Notes: generated from the letters alone by a model not told the origin. Shown: positions 12,506-21,632, counted from the first letter of the stretch. The stretch: 64,000 bases of DNA from Macrolepiota albuminosa (GCA_027475525.1 JAMWFC010000059.1:744001-808000), one strand, 5' to 3'. Numbers and translations are program-made.

Positions 12506-12696
12506 TTAATTCGATGCTGCCGAGAATGAAGATGAGTGAGGGTTGATGAAGAGTGTACTTGCTGAGGAGACTTGAGAGTTTAGATAGGAGAAGATGTTGA
12601 CAGGTTGGCGTGACGTTTATTATTTCTTGAGTCCTAGGCTAGTTCTCGAGGATCGGTTTTTCCTCTCGAGAGAGGGGAAGGGGCCGAAACTCAAGC
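12506..12696 (-). repeat. Ngaro terminal repeat B2
   Basis: Matches 13075-13280 (B1) except for a 15-bp block (GCGGGAAAGAAATGG) missing here. Forms the outer 3' end of the element. Confidence 0.9.
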
Positions 12697-12787
12697 TAAC
12701 TACGAGGGACTAGTGAGTAGTGATATAAGTAGCAGAATGTAAATGTAACTGTGAGTAGAGTGAATGTAATGAATAGGGACGGAGGGT

Positions 12788-13074
12788 GGGGAAAAGAAAC
12801 GCGTAACGATCGACGATAACGACGGCGCTGCGAGCGCAGTGTGAGACGACTAAATCTATTATGTGAACGATTCTTACCTGCGAGCGCAGTGTGAGACGAC
12901 AAGAAGACATTTGCCAGCGCTCGCAGGTATTTAAAGTAAGTAAGACAATGCGAAAGAGACAAAGGAACTTGGTGGCCAGTGGCCAGGGTTGTGTGTGCGA
13001 TATGTGACGAGTGAAGTAGACTAATCTATTGCCCGAATTAACCCCGGGCAACCTCTTTGTTCTTGCCCGATCCA
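12788..13074 (-). repeat. Ngaro internal repeat A2
   Basis: 287 bp, matching 17045-17331 (A1). Includes two direct copies of TGCGAGCGCAGTGTGAGACG. Directly abuts B1. Confidence 0.9.
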
Positions 13075-13280
13075 TTAATTCGATGCTGCCGAGAATGAAG
13101 ATGAGTGAGGGTTGATGAAGAGTGTACTTGCTGAGGAGACTTGAGAGTTTAGATAGGAGAAGATGTTGACAGGTTGGCGTGACGTTGCGGGAAAGAAATG
13201 GTATTATTTCTTGAGTCCTAGGCTAGTTCTCGAGGATCGGTTTTTCCTCTCGAGAGAGGGGAAGGGGCCGAAACTCAAGC
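13075..13280 (-). repeat. Ngaro internal repeat B1
   Basis: 206 bp, matching B2 at 12506-12696. Overlaps the last bases of the recombinase frame. Confidence 0.9.
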
Positions 13281-14357
13281 CAAGGCAGTGTAGTTCCGAA
13301 GAGCCGGAGGCTCGAAAGGGGCTAGATGAGTGTAGGCCATGTGAAGGCGGGAAGAGAGGTGAAGGATGCGGGCGAGGTCATTTTCGATGTACAGCTTGTA
13401 AGAGTCGCTGCGCCACCTGCCGAGGAGTTGGACCTCGTAGTCGGAGTACCCCGCTGCTGCCGCTGCCGAGGCAGCCCCGCGCCGGAAACTGTGGCCCGCA
13501 AAAGGTGCGGGGTTGATTCCCGCCAGGGAGAGCGCCTCGCGGATAGCGGCGACGAAGCCGGTGTAGGAGAGGGCGTCGCCGTTGGGGTGCTCGAACAGGG
13601 GGGCGTTCTCTGGGCGCGGGAGCTCGTCAAACATGGTCTTGAGGGCTGCGACTGGGCAGGAGGAGCACCCCGGGGCTGCCGCCATTGTGACGGTAACACC
13701 CTTCCGGAAGGGGTCGGTTTTCGAGGCTGGCAGGGTGAGCCTGACGTGCGTGGCAGTGGCGAAGTCGGGAAGGAATTGGACCGCGCCCCGTGAGAGGTTA
13801 AGGCTTGCGTTAAACCTACCCCCTTTCCCGACGGTGAATTCGCCGCTGCGTAGGAGGCCTGAATAGGCGACGCAGCAGGCAGCGTAAACGGCGGTGTGGC
13901 CGGGGGTGACGCCTGGCTTGAGCTGTGCAAGCAAGGCTGTGAGGACCGGGAGCGTGATGGGCTGCACCGGCCGGCGGTCGCGCTCGCCGTGGAAGCGCTT
14001 GATGCCTCGAAGGAGTCGTTGCACGAGGGGGGACTCGAGGGCCGTGAAGGGAAGATCGGCGTCGGTGTGAAGGGAACGCACCGACGCGAGGTACGCCTTG
14101 ATAGTTTTGGGCTGAACACGGGGGCCGAGGCTCGCAACCCATGAGAGGACTGCGTGCTGGGAAGCAGGGAGGATGGAGCCGTCTGGGTTGTAGAGCCCGT
14201 GAAGCTGGACATGGAGAATGAATTGCCGTTGACCTGTTGAGTAAGTTCGTCTCGTGCTAGAGGCGAGCCCGTGCCATAAGTAGAAAGCGACGGCCTGGGG
14301 ATGGTGCCGGTTTTGCGCGTACCACCAAGCCGGAGGTGCTTCGAGGTGGGTTTCTGC
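13275..14357 (-). CDS. Tyrosine recombinase of the Ngaro element
   Basis: Integrates the circular cDNA of the element by site-specific recombination; this replaces the DDE integrase of LTR elements and explains the lack of target duplication. The frame is open from just after a TGA at 14358-14360 to the stop at 13275. N-terminal SAM-like segment: YLWHGLASSTRRTY, then SWVASLGPRVQPKTIKAYLA. Catalytic core: first Arg in GLLRSGEF, a Lys-containing segment LPASKTDPF, the H-x-x-R box GHSFRRGAASAAA, GRWRS, then the Tyr in SYKLYIE. It overlaps the RT frame in a different register, so expression probably needs frameshifting or re-initiation. All catalytic positions are visible and no stop interrupts it. 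Confidence 0.9.
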   Translation of the reverse strand, partial: AETHLEAPPAWWYAQNRHHPQAVAFYLWHGLASSTRRTYSTGQRQFILHVQLHGLYNPDGSILPASQHAVLSWVASLGPRVQPKTIKAYLASVRSLHTDADLPFTALESPLVQRLLRGIKRFHGERDRRPVQPITLPVLTALLAQLKPGVTPGHTAVYAACCVAYSGLLRSGEFTVGKGGRFNASLNLSRGAVQFLPDFATATHVRLTLPASKTDPFRKGVTVTMAAAPGCSSCPVAALKTMFDELPRPENAPLFEHPNGDALSYTGFVAAIREALSLAGINPAPFAGHSFRRGAASAAAAAGYSDYEVQLLGRWRSDSYKLYIENDLARILHLSSRLHMAYTHLAPFEPPALRNYTALA

Positions 14358-16084
14358 TCAAGCCAGGGAGCGATATTGAACATGCGTGAATAAGAAAAAC
14401 GGGAAGCAGCGTCAGCAATCGAATTCTCAGTAGAAGAAAGCCACTCAGAAGAGAATGAAAAGTCGAGCTGGCAGGCCAGGGCTATCATGTGCCTCACGAG
14501 TTTCATGGTCGGTGGTGAGCGTATTGATTTCGTGCGAATCGCGTGGAAGATGGCCTCGTTGTCAACATGAAACACGACGTGGCAGCCCGAGAAAAAGTTC
14601 CCCCAGCAGAGAATGGCGTGAACTACTGCCAGCATTTCCTTGACTTGGATGTGTGCGTGGCGCAGACGGCGAGAGCAGCGGGCCGAAAACCATTTTGAGC
14701 CAAAATGCCCCCCTAATCCCTTCTTTCCGCTGGCGTCGGTGAAGACGTCGATAGTGCGCCGGGCCGGAGAGATGAAACGAACGCCGTTCCATCCTGGCGC
14801 GACGAGGTCCCACCATTCAATATCCTTTCTTGCTGCCCGAGGAATGTGGCGCGAGGAGAACGGAGAAGAGGGAAACGAAGCGGCAAAGTCATAAAGACTC
14901 CTTAAAAAGGCGCGGGACATGGGGATCACCTGCGACGCGAATTGCAGGAAGCCCGTGAGCTCGTCTACCTCGCGCCGCGTGCAGCGCTTGCGGGCGCTCC
15001 AGGCTGACATGAGCTCTTGCAAATATTCGAGCTTCTCCCTTGGCAGGCGCACCTCCATGGCGAGCGAATCAAGCTCGAGGCCGAGGAATTCGATCGAGGT
15101 GGCAGGGCCTACTATCTTCGAGGCCTGGAAGGTGAGGCCTAGGTGAGCGCCTACGTCCAGTGCCCATGTGAGAGATGAGTCGACGAGTGGGGTTGGTGTC
15201 TCCGGGGCGAAGATGCTGAGGAAATCGTCTAGGTAATGGCGAATGCGGGCGGGAATATTGCACTGGAGAATCCAGTGCAGTGCTTCAGCGAATAGGTTGA
15301 AAATGTAGGGAGCTGATCGGGCGCCAAATGCGAGCACAAGATCGTAGTAGAAGCCTCCCAGCCATTCGAAGCCCAAGAGGGGCCAATCATGCTGCCGAAC
15401 AGGGATATGACGGAACGCGGATTCCAAATCAAGTTTGAGCATGAGAGAACCTGGCCCAGACGCCACCAGGTCGCTGATTGCGCGGTCGATCATGTCATAG
15501 ATGATTGAGGCCTCGGAGTCCGCGATCCCATCGTTCACGGAGCTTCCCTCGGGCCACGAAAGATGGTGGATGCGACGGATTTTTGGCGAGCGTTTGCGAG
15601 TGACGGCCCCGATGGGCGATGCGCGGAAGTTGGCGAGCGGCGGTGAAGGGAACGGGCCGTGTGTGCGGCCATTGGCGACCTGAGTGGCAATGTCCTTGGA
15701 GATGGAATCGACGACGGATGGGGAAGAGAGCGCTGATTTGAGGTTGACGCACGCATGACTCACAGAACGGTCTCCCGTGAAGCCGATACTAGCACCAACG
15801 CGTATTATTTGAGATATTGTATTTACAAGAACGGGGTCTGGGTAATTGCGTAAATAGTAGGCCCACGCTTGTTCATTAAGGGAAGAATGTACGTGAGGAA
15901 AGAGTGATGTGTCGGGAAGCGGAGCGTTGGCACGTGGGGCCGTATTGGGTCGAGGGGGTGGAAGCGGGATGCAGGGAGCGAGAGGTTCCAGTGGGGTAAA
16001 GCCGAGAGACAGGGAAGGAGTACCTGAGGGGTGGCCTGGGCGAGGGATGAGGTCACGAGAATGACTGCCCGCCCGGCCAGCGCG
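13322..16084 (-). CDS. Reverse transcriptase-RNase H of the Ngaro element
   Basis: Copies element RNA into DNA. The frame is the same as gag and is separated from it only by the gag TAG (16085-16087). Landmarks: a conserved-looking leader (LNEQAWAYYLRNYPDP); RT palm (LMLKLDLESAFRHIPV, GARSAPYIFN, RHYLDDFLSIFA with catalytic LDD); then RNase H (DVFTDASGKKGLGGHF, HIQVKEMLAVVHAI, FHVDNEAI, ENSIADAASR). Functional homology ends near 14380; from there to 13322 the frame is merely open under the recombinase gene. No stop codon lies between 16084 and 13322. The catalytic motifs are intact, so the protein may still work. Confidence 0.9.
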   Translation of the reverse strand, partial: RAGRAGSHSRDLIPRPGHPSGTPSLSLGFTPLEPLAPCIPLPPPRPNTAPRANAPLPDTSLFPHVHSSLNEQAWAYYLRNYPDPVLVNTISQIIRVGASIGFTGDRSVSHACVNLKSALSSPSVVDSISKDIATQVANGRTHGPFPSPPLANFRASPIGAVTRKRSPKIRRIHHLSWPEGSSVNDGIADSEASIIYDMIDRAISDLVASGPGSLMLKLDLESAFRHIPVRQHDWPLLGFEWLGGFYYDLVLAFGARSAPYIFNLFAEALHWILQCNIPARIRHYLDDFLSIFAPETPTPLVDSSLTWALDVGAHLGLTFQASKIVGPATSIEFLGLELDSLAMEVRLPREKLEYLQELMSAWSARKRCTRREVDELTGFLQFASQVIPMSRAFLRSLYDFAASFPSSPFSSRHIPRAARKDIEWWDLVAPGWNGVRFISPARRTIDVFTDASGKKGLGGHFGSKWFSARCSRRLRHAHIQVKEMLAVVHAILCWGNFFSGCHVVFHVDNEAIFHAIRTKSIRSPPTMKLVRHMIALACQLDFSFSSEWLSSTENSIADAASRFSYSRMFNIAPWLEQKPTSKHLRLGGTRKTGTIPRPSLSTYGTGSPLARDELTQQVNGNSFSMSSFTGSTTQTAPSSLLPSTQSSHGLRASAPVFSPKLSRRTSRRCVPFTPTPIFPSRPSSPPSCNDSFEASSASTASATAGRCSPSRSRSSQPCLHSSSQASPPATPPFTLPAASPIQASYAAANSPSGKGVGLTQALTSHGARSNSFPTSPLPRTSGSPCQPRKPTPSGRVLPSQWRQPRGAPPAQSQPSRPCLTSSRAQRTPPCSSTPTATPSPTPASSPLSARRSPWRESTPHLLRATVSGAGLPRQRQQRGTPTTRSNSSAGGAATLTSCTSKMTSPASFTSLPAFTWPTLI

Positions 16085-17008
16085 CTAATCTTTGTGCTGA
16101 TGCTTCCCGTGATCGGGCTTTCCGCATGTGGCACATGCGTGTGGGCGACCCCAGGGACAGGGGTTGGCTGTGCAGCGGCCATCATTAAACTTCCTGCACG
16201 CCTCCCCCGGGTTGGTCGCGGGTTTGTGAGGCTTGGGCTGTTTGGATGGCACCTGCTTCCTGTGAGCATAGACATGCTCGGAGAGGAGGTCATTGTCCCG
16301 TTTTCCCCACTGGGAAAAGTCCCCTGCGGCCATCTCTGCGCGACGGCGGTTGAAAAAGACCGTGTGGTAGTCAAAGACCGCGGACCACTCGTACTCTGCC
16401 ACGAGCTTTATGAGGTGGGCCGTGTAGCGGAAGAATGAGCTCGTGGCTGAAGCATTGTTGACGTGAAATGCCAGGATGTCGAAATACGACTGAAGGGGGA
16501 TGATGACGGAGAATGGGGTCTTGTACTCTTTGGCTGCCCGGGTGCTGACCTCGAATTGATTTGTTGAGCCGTTGAAGGTGTAGGCCGTCTCCTTGTCGCG
16601 GTTCGTAGGGTCGAGTTTGTGTAGGTCCGTCGCCCGGAACTCGTGGGTGATGATAGCCGCGATGACCGCCGCGTCGACGTCGGGGAATCGGGAACGGAGA
16701 GAGAGAGAAGCAGCTGAGGACGCACCGTTTACCCCTACGCCGGGAACTGGTGGCACGAAGGTGCCTGCGGCAGGAAGCGGCGCAGTGACCTGCGAGGGCA
16801 GCGAGGGTGGCGGGAGAGGGGCGGCCGAGGCAGCGTCGAGTCTGGACATGAGATCTTGCACCATCGAGCGCAGTTGCAACTGGGATTCCCGCAGTGTGCT
16901 GAGCTCGTCCGTGATAGACGCGTCGGCGGAGGTCATTGTTGCGTCGGGGGGACTTGGGGAGGCCCTGATGAATCGTCCGTCTGAGGCTCTAAGAGGCTGC
17001 GAGGGCAT
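16085..17008 (-). CDS. gag: Gag-like protein of the Ngaro element
   Basis: 307-residue structural protein preceding RT. The N-terminal half is Ser/Pro/Ala rich with a likely helical segment (ELSTLRESQLQLRSMVQDLM); the middle contains FPDVDAAVIAAIITHEFRATDLHKLDP; the C-terminus has Cys/His clusters (CRKFNDGRCTANPCPWGRPH, then CATCGKPDHGKHQH) that suit RNA binding. It ends in TAG, and the next codon onward is the open RT frame, so a gag-pol fusion could be made by reading through one UAG. Start taken at ATG 17008, just inside repeat A1. Confidence 0.85.
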   Translation of the reverse strand: MPSQPLRASDGRFIRASPSPPDATMTSADASITDELSTLRESQLQLRSMVQDLMSRLDAASAAPLPPPSLPSQVTAPLPAAGTFVPPVPGVGVNGASSAASLSLRSRFPDVDAAVIAAIITHEFRATDLHKLDPTNRDKETAYTFNGSTNQFEVSTRAAKEYKTPFSVIIPLQSYFDILAFHVNNASATSSFFRYTAHLIKLVAEYEWSAVFDYHTVFFNRRRAEMAAGDFSQWGKRDNDLLSEHVYAHRKQVPSKQPKPHKPATNPGEACRKFNDGRCTANPCPWGRPHACATCGKPDHGKHQHKD

Positions 17009-17044
17009 GCGCGATCGAGCGCGTGCCGTACTCTAGATTAGATC

Positions 17045-17331
17045 GGGGAAAAGAAACGCGTAACGATCGACGATAACGACGGCGCTGCGAGCGCAGTGTG
17101 AGACGACTAAATCTATTATGTGAACGATTCTTACCTGCGAGCGCAGTGTGAGACGACAAGAAGACATTTGCCAGCGCTCGCAGGTATTTAAAGTAAGTAA
17201 GACAATGCGAAAGAGACAAAGGAACTTGGTGGCCAGTGGCCAGGGTTGTGTGTGCGATATGTGACGAGTGAAGTAGACTAATCTATTGCCCGAATTAACC
17301 CCGGGCAACCTCTTTGTTCTTGCCCGATCCA
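17045..17331 (-). repeat. Ngaro terminal repeat A1
   Basis: 287 bp matching A2 (12788-13074). Outer 5' end of the element; the host sequence GTTTTGATAC resumes at 17332. Confidence 0.9.
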
Positions 17332-17616
17332 GTTTTGATACACCCCGTTTACTTGTTTTGGATGTCCAGTCACGTGCATCAAAACTCGATTTTGGGCACA
17401 GCGTTGCTTTCCTTAACCACCTCTTTGCCACTCATCCATCTTGTCACTGCTTAGATATGATATACACGACGTTATTAGGGCAGTAGGCACGAACACTGGT
17501 TGAGTTGTTTTCGCGGTCTTCGAGGGTGGCAGCACCAAGATAGATAAGACTGACTGCCTCGCCTGAAGATTTTCTCACAAGACGTTCACTCTTGACTTTA
17601 GCTCCCACTTCGCGCT

Positions 17617-17898
17617 ATGTCAGGCCCTTTCGCTTATAAACCACCCACCACTCCTGTTACCTCCGCGCCCCGGTGCCAAAGTCCCTACACCCATACACCG
17701 CGGTCTGCATCACCTTTCATTCCCGGCTCCCCGTATTTACTACCACCCTCTTTAAATCCCTCACCACATTTTGAAACAGCACCCCTGCCTCTATTCGACG
17801 GTCCAGATCGGTGCTCCATCCCCGCTCCAAATACTTATGACGCAAGATATTGTGGTACCTTTTGGGAGCCGTGCCCTTATGTACAATCTTTCATGTGA
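17617..17898 (+). pseudogene. DUF6699-like gene, 3' part deleted (copy 1)
   Basis: Truncated copy of the gene at 62352. The first ~83 residues (MSGPFAYKPPTTPV..., proline-rich) are kept, with a 12-nt in-frame insertion relative to copy 2. At 17871 the frame runs into sequence that lies 731 bp further downstream in copy 2, giving an aberrant tail (CPYVQSFM) and a stop. The whole DUF6699-like domain is lost, so no function is expected. Confidence 0.8.
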
Positions 17899-18051
17899 TT
17901 TGCGTGTACGTATAACTGGTTAGAACGGCTCAAAAAAGGTCTCGCGCGGCCATGATGTACGTTATACACTTGTGGTACACATCTTAAATACCAACAACAC
18001 CATGTGCGAGCAGTGTAGACCAGCACTCAATCAGTATGCAGAAATGCCGGA

Positions 18052-18300
18052 TCATCCAAACCTCCATGTCTTCTGAACCTCTCTTAATATCTCAAAAGCC
18101 TCTGCAGCCACTTCATCGATCTGTCCATCCTCCAATACCAAACAATCATCATCAAGTGGCAGCGGGTGTGTATTTACCTCTATGGTAAGTTCATTATAAG
18201 TGGATGGTCGTTGCTCATCATCAATGGCGGCTAGCGCGTTGGGATAGCCAGAAAATGAACGCGAGCGGCGTAATTGCTGTCTCCAAAGATACGTCGGAGT
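18052..18300 (-). pseudogene. C-terminal fragment of hypothetical gene (copy 1)
   Basis: Matches the C-terminus of the minus-strand gene at 63506-64000, ending FEILREVQKTWRFG with the stop at 18052-18054. The duplication breakpoint at 18300 removes everything upstream, so this is a 3' remnant. No known domain. Confidence 0.75.
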
Positions 18301-18594
18301 AGCCGGTTGGCTTGCTCTTCCCTTTCAAGCATTTATCCGAGGTTTCAAGGAGAACCTCTCATGAAGTTAGTAGTATGTATACCCTTCTTTAATACCTTCG
18401 TCATCACACATTGGAGGATGATTTTTCATGGACCTGTTTCTCGAAATACGTGTTGTAATTCTGGATACACCTTTTCGCTGCCTATTTATAATGCCATTTC
18501 AGACTCCACGTGTTACAGTACAGGCTGCACGGACGCCTTAAATACTAATACGTACAAATACCTTCATGCTGAACAGGAACTATTACAAGATTCA

Positions 18595-19251
18595 ATGGCT
18601 ATCGTCCTCAGCCCTTACCTTGTTAGATGTCGAACCCGCGGGTCGAAGATCAAGCTCTCAATGAAGAGCCTTTTTGACGGCAACCACTGGCGAACTCATC
18701 GGATTCGGTGTTTAAAAAAACATCTTCTTGCATCCGACCCCCCTGCACTGAAGAACTGGATACGGAAGCTTTCAAAAGCAAAAGGAAAAACGAAGGAGCG
18801 AATCAATTTCAATGTACGTTTTGGCTCGTAAGCTTTGACGAATTGACTCCATCAACCAGATATTCTATCTCCCATCTAGATTCTCAGACTGCGGCCACCG
18901 AGTCCGAGTCGTCTGAGCTCGGAAGATCCTGACACTCGTGTTCGCACCCCTTCATTAGAACAGGTTTCTGAAAGGGAATCGATACCCATGTCCCCGGACA
19001 GTCCCCTCCGATATCGTGACTCGTCCGACTTGCCTTTATCCTTGACACCTATCCTATCTCCGAATCCGGATGCTGTCTTTGAGGAGTATATTTTTCGTAC
19101 ACATGGAAAGAAGAGCCAGCCATTCATCTCAACACGTTGGCAGGACTGGAGCTGGGATCAGCTTCTTGTTCCCCAGTTTGTGCTCGATCTTGATTTCGTT
19201 CCCCACATAAACCTAGAGGGAGACCTTGACTGCGACAACGATCGTATCTGA
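18595..19251 (+). CDS. Hypothetical two-exon gene (uncertain)
   Basis: I do not recognise this protein. The last exon (about 18878-19251) is convincing as coding: Ser/Pro-rich start (SSEDPDTRVRTPSLEQV), then MSPDSPLRYRDSSDLPLS and an acidic, Trp-rich tail (RWQDWSWDQLLVPQFVLDLDF) to a stop. It is preceded by a plausible 65-bp intron (donor GTACGT at 18813, acceptor ATCTAG ending 18877). Joined in phase, the upstream exon reads WIRKLSKAKGKTKERINFN, a basic segment from a frame open since 18274. The start is arbitrary because the duplication breakpoint at 18300 lies close upstream and may have removed the true 5' end. Confidence 0.3.
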
Positions 19252-19534
19252 TCCCATCGCTAGCTCAAATTCCAATCTCCTATGAGATCAATCCAGTATT
19301 ATCGATGACTTACTGGATTTCAGATCTGTATTTGTGCATTCTGGTTTAGAAGTAACATTCCCCTGTTACCGATGAACCACAATGGCTTGTATATGTATAT
19401 AATCTAACATCATCTCTACATCTGTTCATCCAATTGACGTAACACTGACACTGCATCCTATATCCTACATATTAACAATTGTACCGTTTATACTTCTTCG
19501 TTGGAATTTCCTAAGGTCTACCAAATAATAATAG

Positions 19535-20609
19535 TCATTGCTCTATTGGCGGTGGCTTGACGATGCCGTTGCGTAACAGTTTTGCGACTATGGGGTCGTC
19601 AATGACCTTTGACCCTCTGGAAGTGTTTTATGGTCAACTAAATTAAAAGTACAAACATAAAAAAATGTAACTTGCAATACGGTCCGAGTTATGTCCCGCA
19701 TGATGCTTCCACTTTCCATATCAATTTTAATGATCCCAGCGACGCCATCTGCACGGGTAGGACCCATGTTCAATAACATGACAGGTTTTTTCAGCGCAAG
19801 AGCATGTTTAAGATGGGCGATTCGTCAATTGCTTTACATTACGATGCATATAAGCTGATGTACGCACCTATAGGAAAAATATGTGGCAAGGGTTGTGCCA
19901 ATAATTAGGATCCGGTCTGAATCCTCAATATCTCGATACCTGGATTAAATGAGTCAGGAATACATCCTTGACATGGAAAAAAAAAGGACTTATGATCGCT
20001 CTTTGATATGTTGAGGGATGGATTCTCCAAAGAAAATTACTTCGGGTTTGTGCTATCGAAGTTGGAGATTAAGCTCTCATACGGACAAATGACTAGGTGA
20101 GCATACAATATTGTTTCTGTGGTGTTCATATAAACACGATGGACAATCTGGGATATGATAGTCACTGAAGGAAATGCCCAAGCCTTCAAGGGCAACCTCG
20201 GAGAGTATGTTGTTGGAAGGAATTGCGGTACGTGTCGGGAACATGTGACCCACGTGAGATGTGCGCTGCAGAAGGAAATGGGAGTAAAGGAAAAAACTAT
20301 ACAGTTCACGGAATATGGATCGGAAGCGGAAATAGTAACACCTCAGTCGTTTATCCACCGACTGAGGTGTGTACTAACCACGTAGCTAACATAGTAATTA
20401 GTCTTGTGTCAAACAGGTAGATATCCAGACAATACAGTCGTTTATCCACCGACTGAGTCTTGTGTCAAACATATGTATCAAACAAAAAGGCGAAGGGAAG
20501 TAAGGGAGTCTAATACATCTCCATCAGGATTTGTTCTTAGTTGAGCTGAAGTCCTTTCCATCTCATCTGCAAAATCCTTCCACTTCGGATTTGCGGTGGA
20601 AAGCCAATC
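19535..20609 (-). pseudogene. Sirtuin (Sir2-family NAD-dependent deacylase) gene remnant
   Basis: Sirtuins remove acyl groups from lysines using NAD. Exons I can place: 20609-20517 (FQDWLSTANPKWKDFADEM...RTNPDGD), 20196-20107 (VALEGLGISFSDYHIPDCPSC, zinc-binding Cys pair, then RNNI), 20052-19994 (HKPEVIFFGESIPQHIKERS), 19939-19868 (YRDIEDSDRILIIGTTLATY), about 19814-19672 (LKHALALKKPVMLLNMGPTR..) and the last, from about 19620 (DDPIVAKLLRNGIVKPPPIEQ, stop at 19535). Signs of decay: the donor at 19993 reads ATAAGT instead of GTAAGT, an acceptor near 19815 lacks AG, the phase is off in the last intron, and the N-terminal NAD-binding half is absent. The 320-bp intron (20516-20197) is unusually long and holds a repeated stem-loop. 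Confidence 0.65.
20338..20471. repeat. Stem-loop and direct-repeat module in sirtuin intron
   Basis: Perfect 12-bp stem ACACCTCAGTCG/CGACTGAGGTGT with a 9-nt loop TTTATCCAC at 20338-20370; a second stem-loop with the same core and loop (CAGTCG/CGACTG) at 20435-20455; and a 16-bp direct repeat AGTCTTGTGTCAAACA at 20400-20415 and 20456-20471. The copia1 LTR has the same arrangement with related sequences. Confidence 0.7.
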
Positions 20610-21240
20610 CTGAAATAAGAGGCAATCAATCAGGTGTGGAAGGACGAGACATTCCAGGACATCATGGACGACCATACGAGCAATTTTCATCTCATGGATT
20701 CCATGAGCTAGTGAGTTTGGTCCCTCAAAAGTTCGAACAACACAACTCTAAGTACATTTATATATATAAAACTTCATTTTGATTTGTTTTAACATTAGCT
20801 AGAATACTGAAATATAACTGTGAATTATTTACACAATATTCTATTTCAAAATACAGTATTCAAAAGGCGGCACTCTGATTGTGAGTGCCGCATCAAAAGT
20901 TATGACTTTTAAACATTTCTCTGCATAAAAACAAGTTGTTGTAAAGAAATAAACTAAGCTAAAACTCTAAGTTTACAATAGCTATACTCTGATTGTGAGC
21001 TATGCTGTGCACTTCTTCATAAATTGAAAAGAAAAACTATTGTTATTAAATATTGTACATTTCTTTTTTGAAATTTAACAAAATTGACTGAGTCTGCTGG
21101 CATAATATGAGTACCAATGTGGAGATATAATGAAGAAGTTCTAGTTTCAATATTAATATGTAGCATATATACACATTATTGCTATGCTATAGGCTATATA
21201 GTGAAATACTTATAACAATAATGCACATGCAAGACAAAAT
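20610..21240. other. AT-rich intergenic DNA, no gene seen
   Basis: No supported gene. Contains a perfect 9-bp stem-loop GCGGCACTC/GAGTGCCGC with loop TGATTGT at 20867-20891, and about 100 bp further on a related sequence (CTATACTCTGATTGTGAGCTATG) sharing the CTCTGATTGTGAG core. Confidence 0.5.
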
Positions 21241-21413
21241 GAGAATGAGACATCATGTGACCAAGATGACAGCTGGAACCTCTGTAGAGGTCAAATAAAA
21301 CCTTAGTTACATGTTGAGGTAAGAAATATTATGCAAAGCCTGGCTCACAATTTAGGGAGAAAGATGGAATACTTTAAAATTATCTTCAATTACACTCCCA
21401 ATATATCTCCCTA
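21241..21413. repeat. ~340-bp tandem repeat, part left of the mariner insertion
   Basis: Partial unit containing CATCATGTGACC, GCTGGAACC and the ...TCTCCCTATA end that is continued after the mariner element at 23090. Confidence 0.65.
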
Positions 21414-21415
21414 TA

Positions 21416-21615
21416 CAGTGGCTCAAAAAACTGTCCCAATATTTCATACTTTTTGAAAGATGACATTGGCATGAAGGATGGGAAGTACCTAAAATTCTGA
21501 TTAAATCATGTAAAATACTATGGCATCATAGCTACAGAATGAGCCTAGGCTCATGTAATCATAATGGAGGAATAGCCATTTTAAAATATTCATTCATTGG
21601 GACAGTTTTTTGAGC
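21416..21615. repeat. Left terminal inverted repeat of mariner element
   Basis: Outer CAGTGGCTCAAAAAACTGTC and inner GGGACAGTTTTTTGAGC; pairs with 22878-23089. Confidence 0.85.
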
Positions 21616-21632
21616 ATCTCTAATTTTAGTAT

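Larger units (their letters stand above)
12506..17331 (-). mobile_element. Ngaro-type (DIRS-order) tyrosine-recombinase retroelement, complete
   Basis: 4,826-bp element read on the minus strand: repeat A1 (17331-17045), gag, RT-RNase H, tyrosine recombinase, then B1 (13280-13075), A2 (13074-12788), a 91-bp spacer and B2 (12696-12506). This A1-ORFs-B1-A2-B2 split direct repeat order is characteristic of Ngaro/PAT elements. No LTRs, no integrase and no target-site duplication. The empty site is between 62064 and 62065 in duplication copy 2, which joins exactly the two flanks. Confidence 0.93.
17332..18300. repeat. Segmental duplication copy 1, right arm
   Basis: Matches 62065-63754 except that the 731 bp corresponding to 62595-63325 are missing here, plus a few small indels. 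Homology stops at ACGTCGGAGT (18300 / 63754); beyond it the two copies are unrelated. Confidence 0.9.

Noticed and set aside
13582..14144. Plus-strand open frames across the Ngaro recombinase region
   Set aside because: They are antisense to the recombinase and RT genes, are GC-rich shadows and show no known motif.
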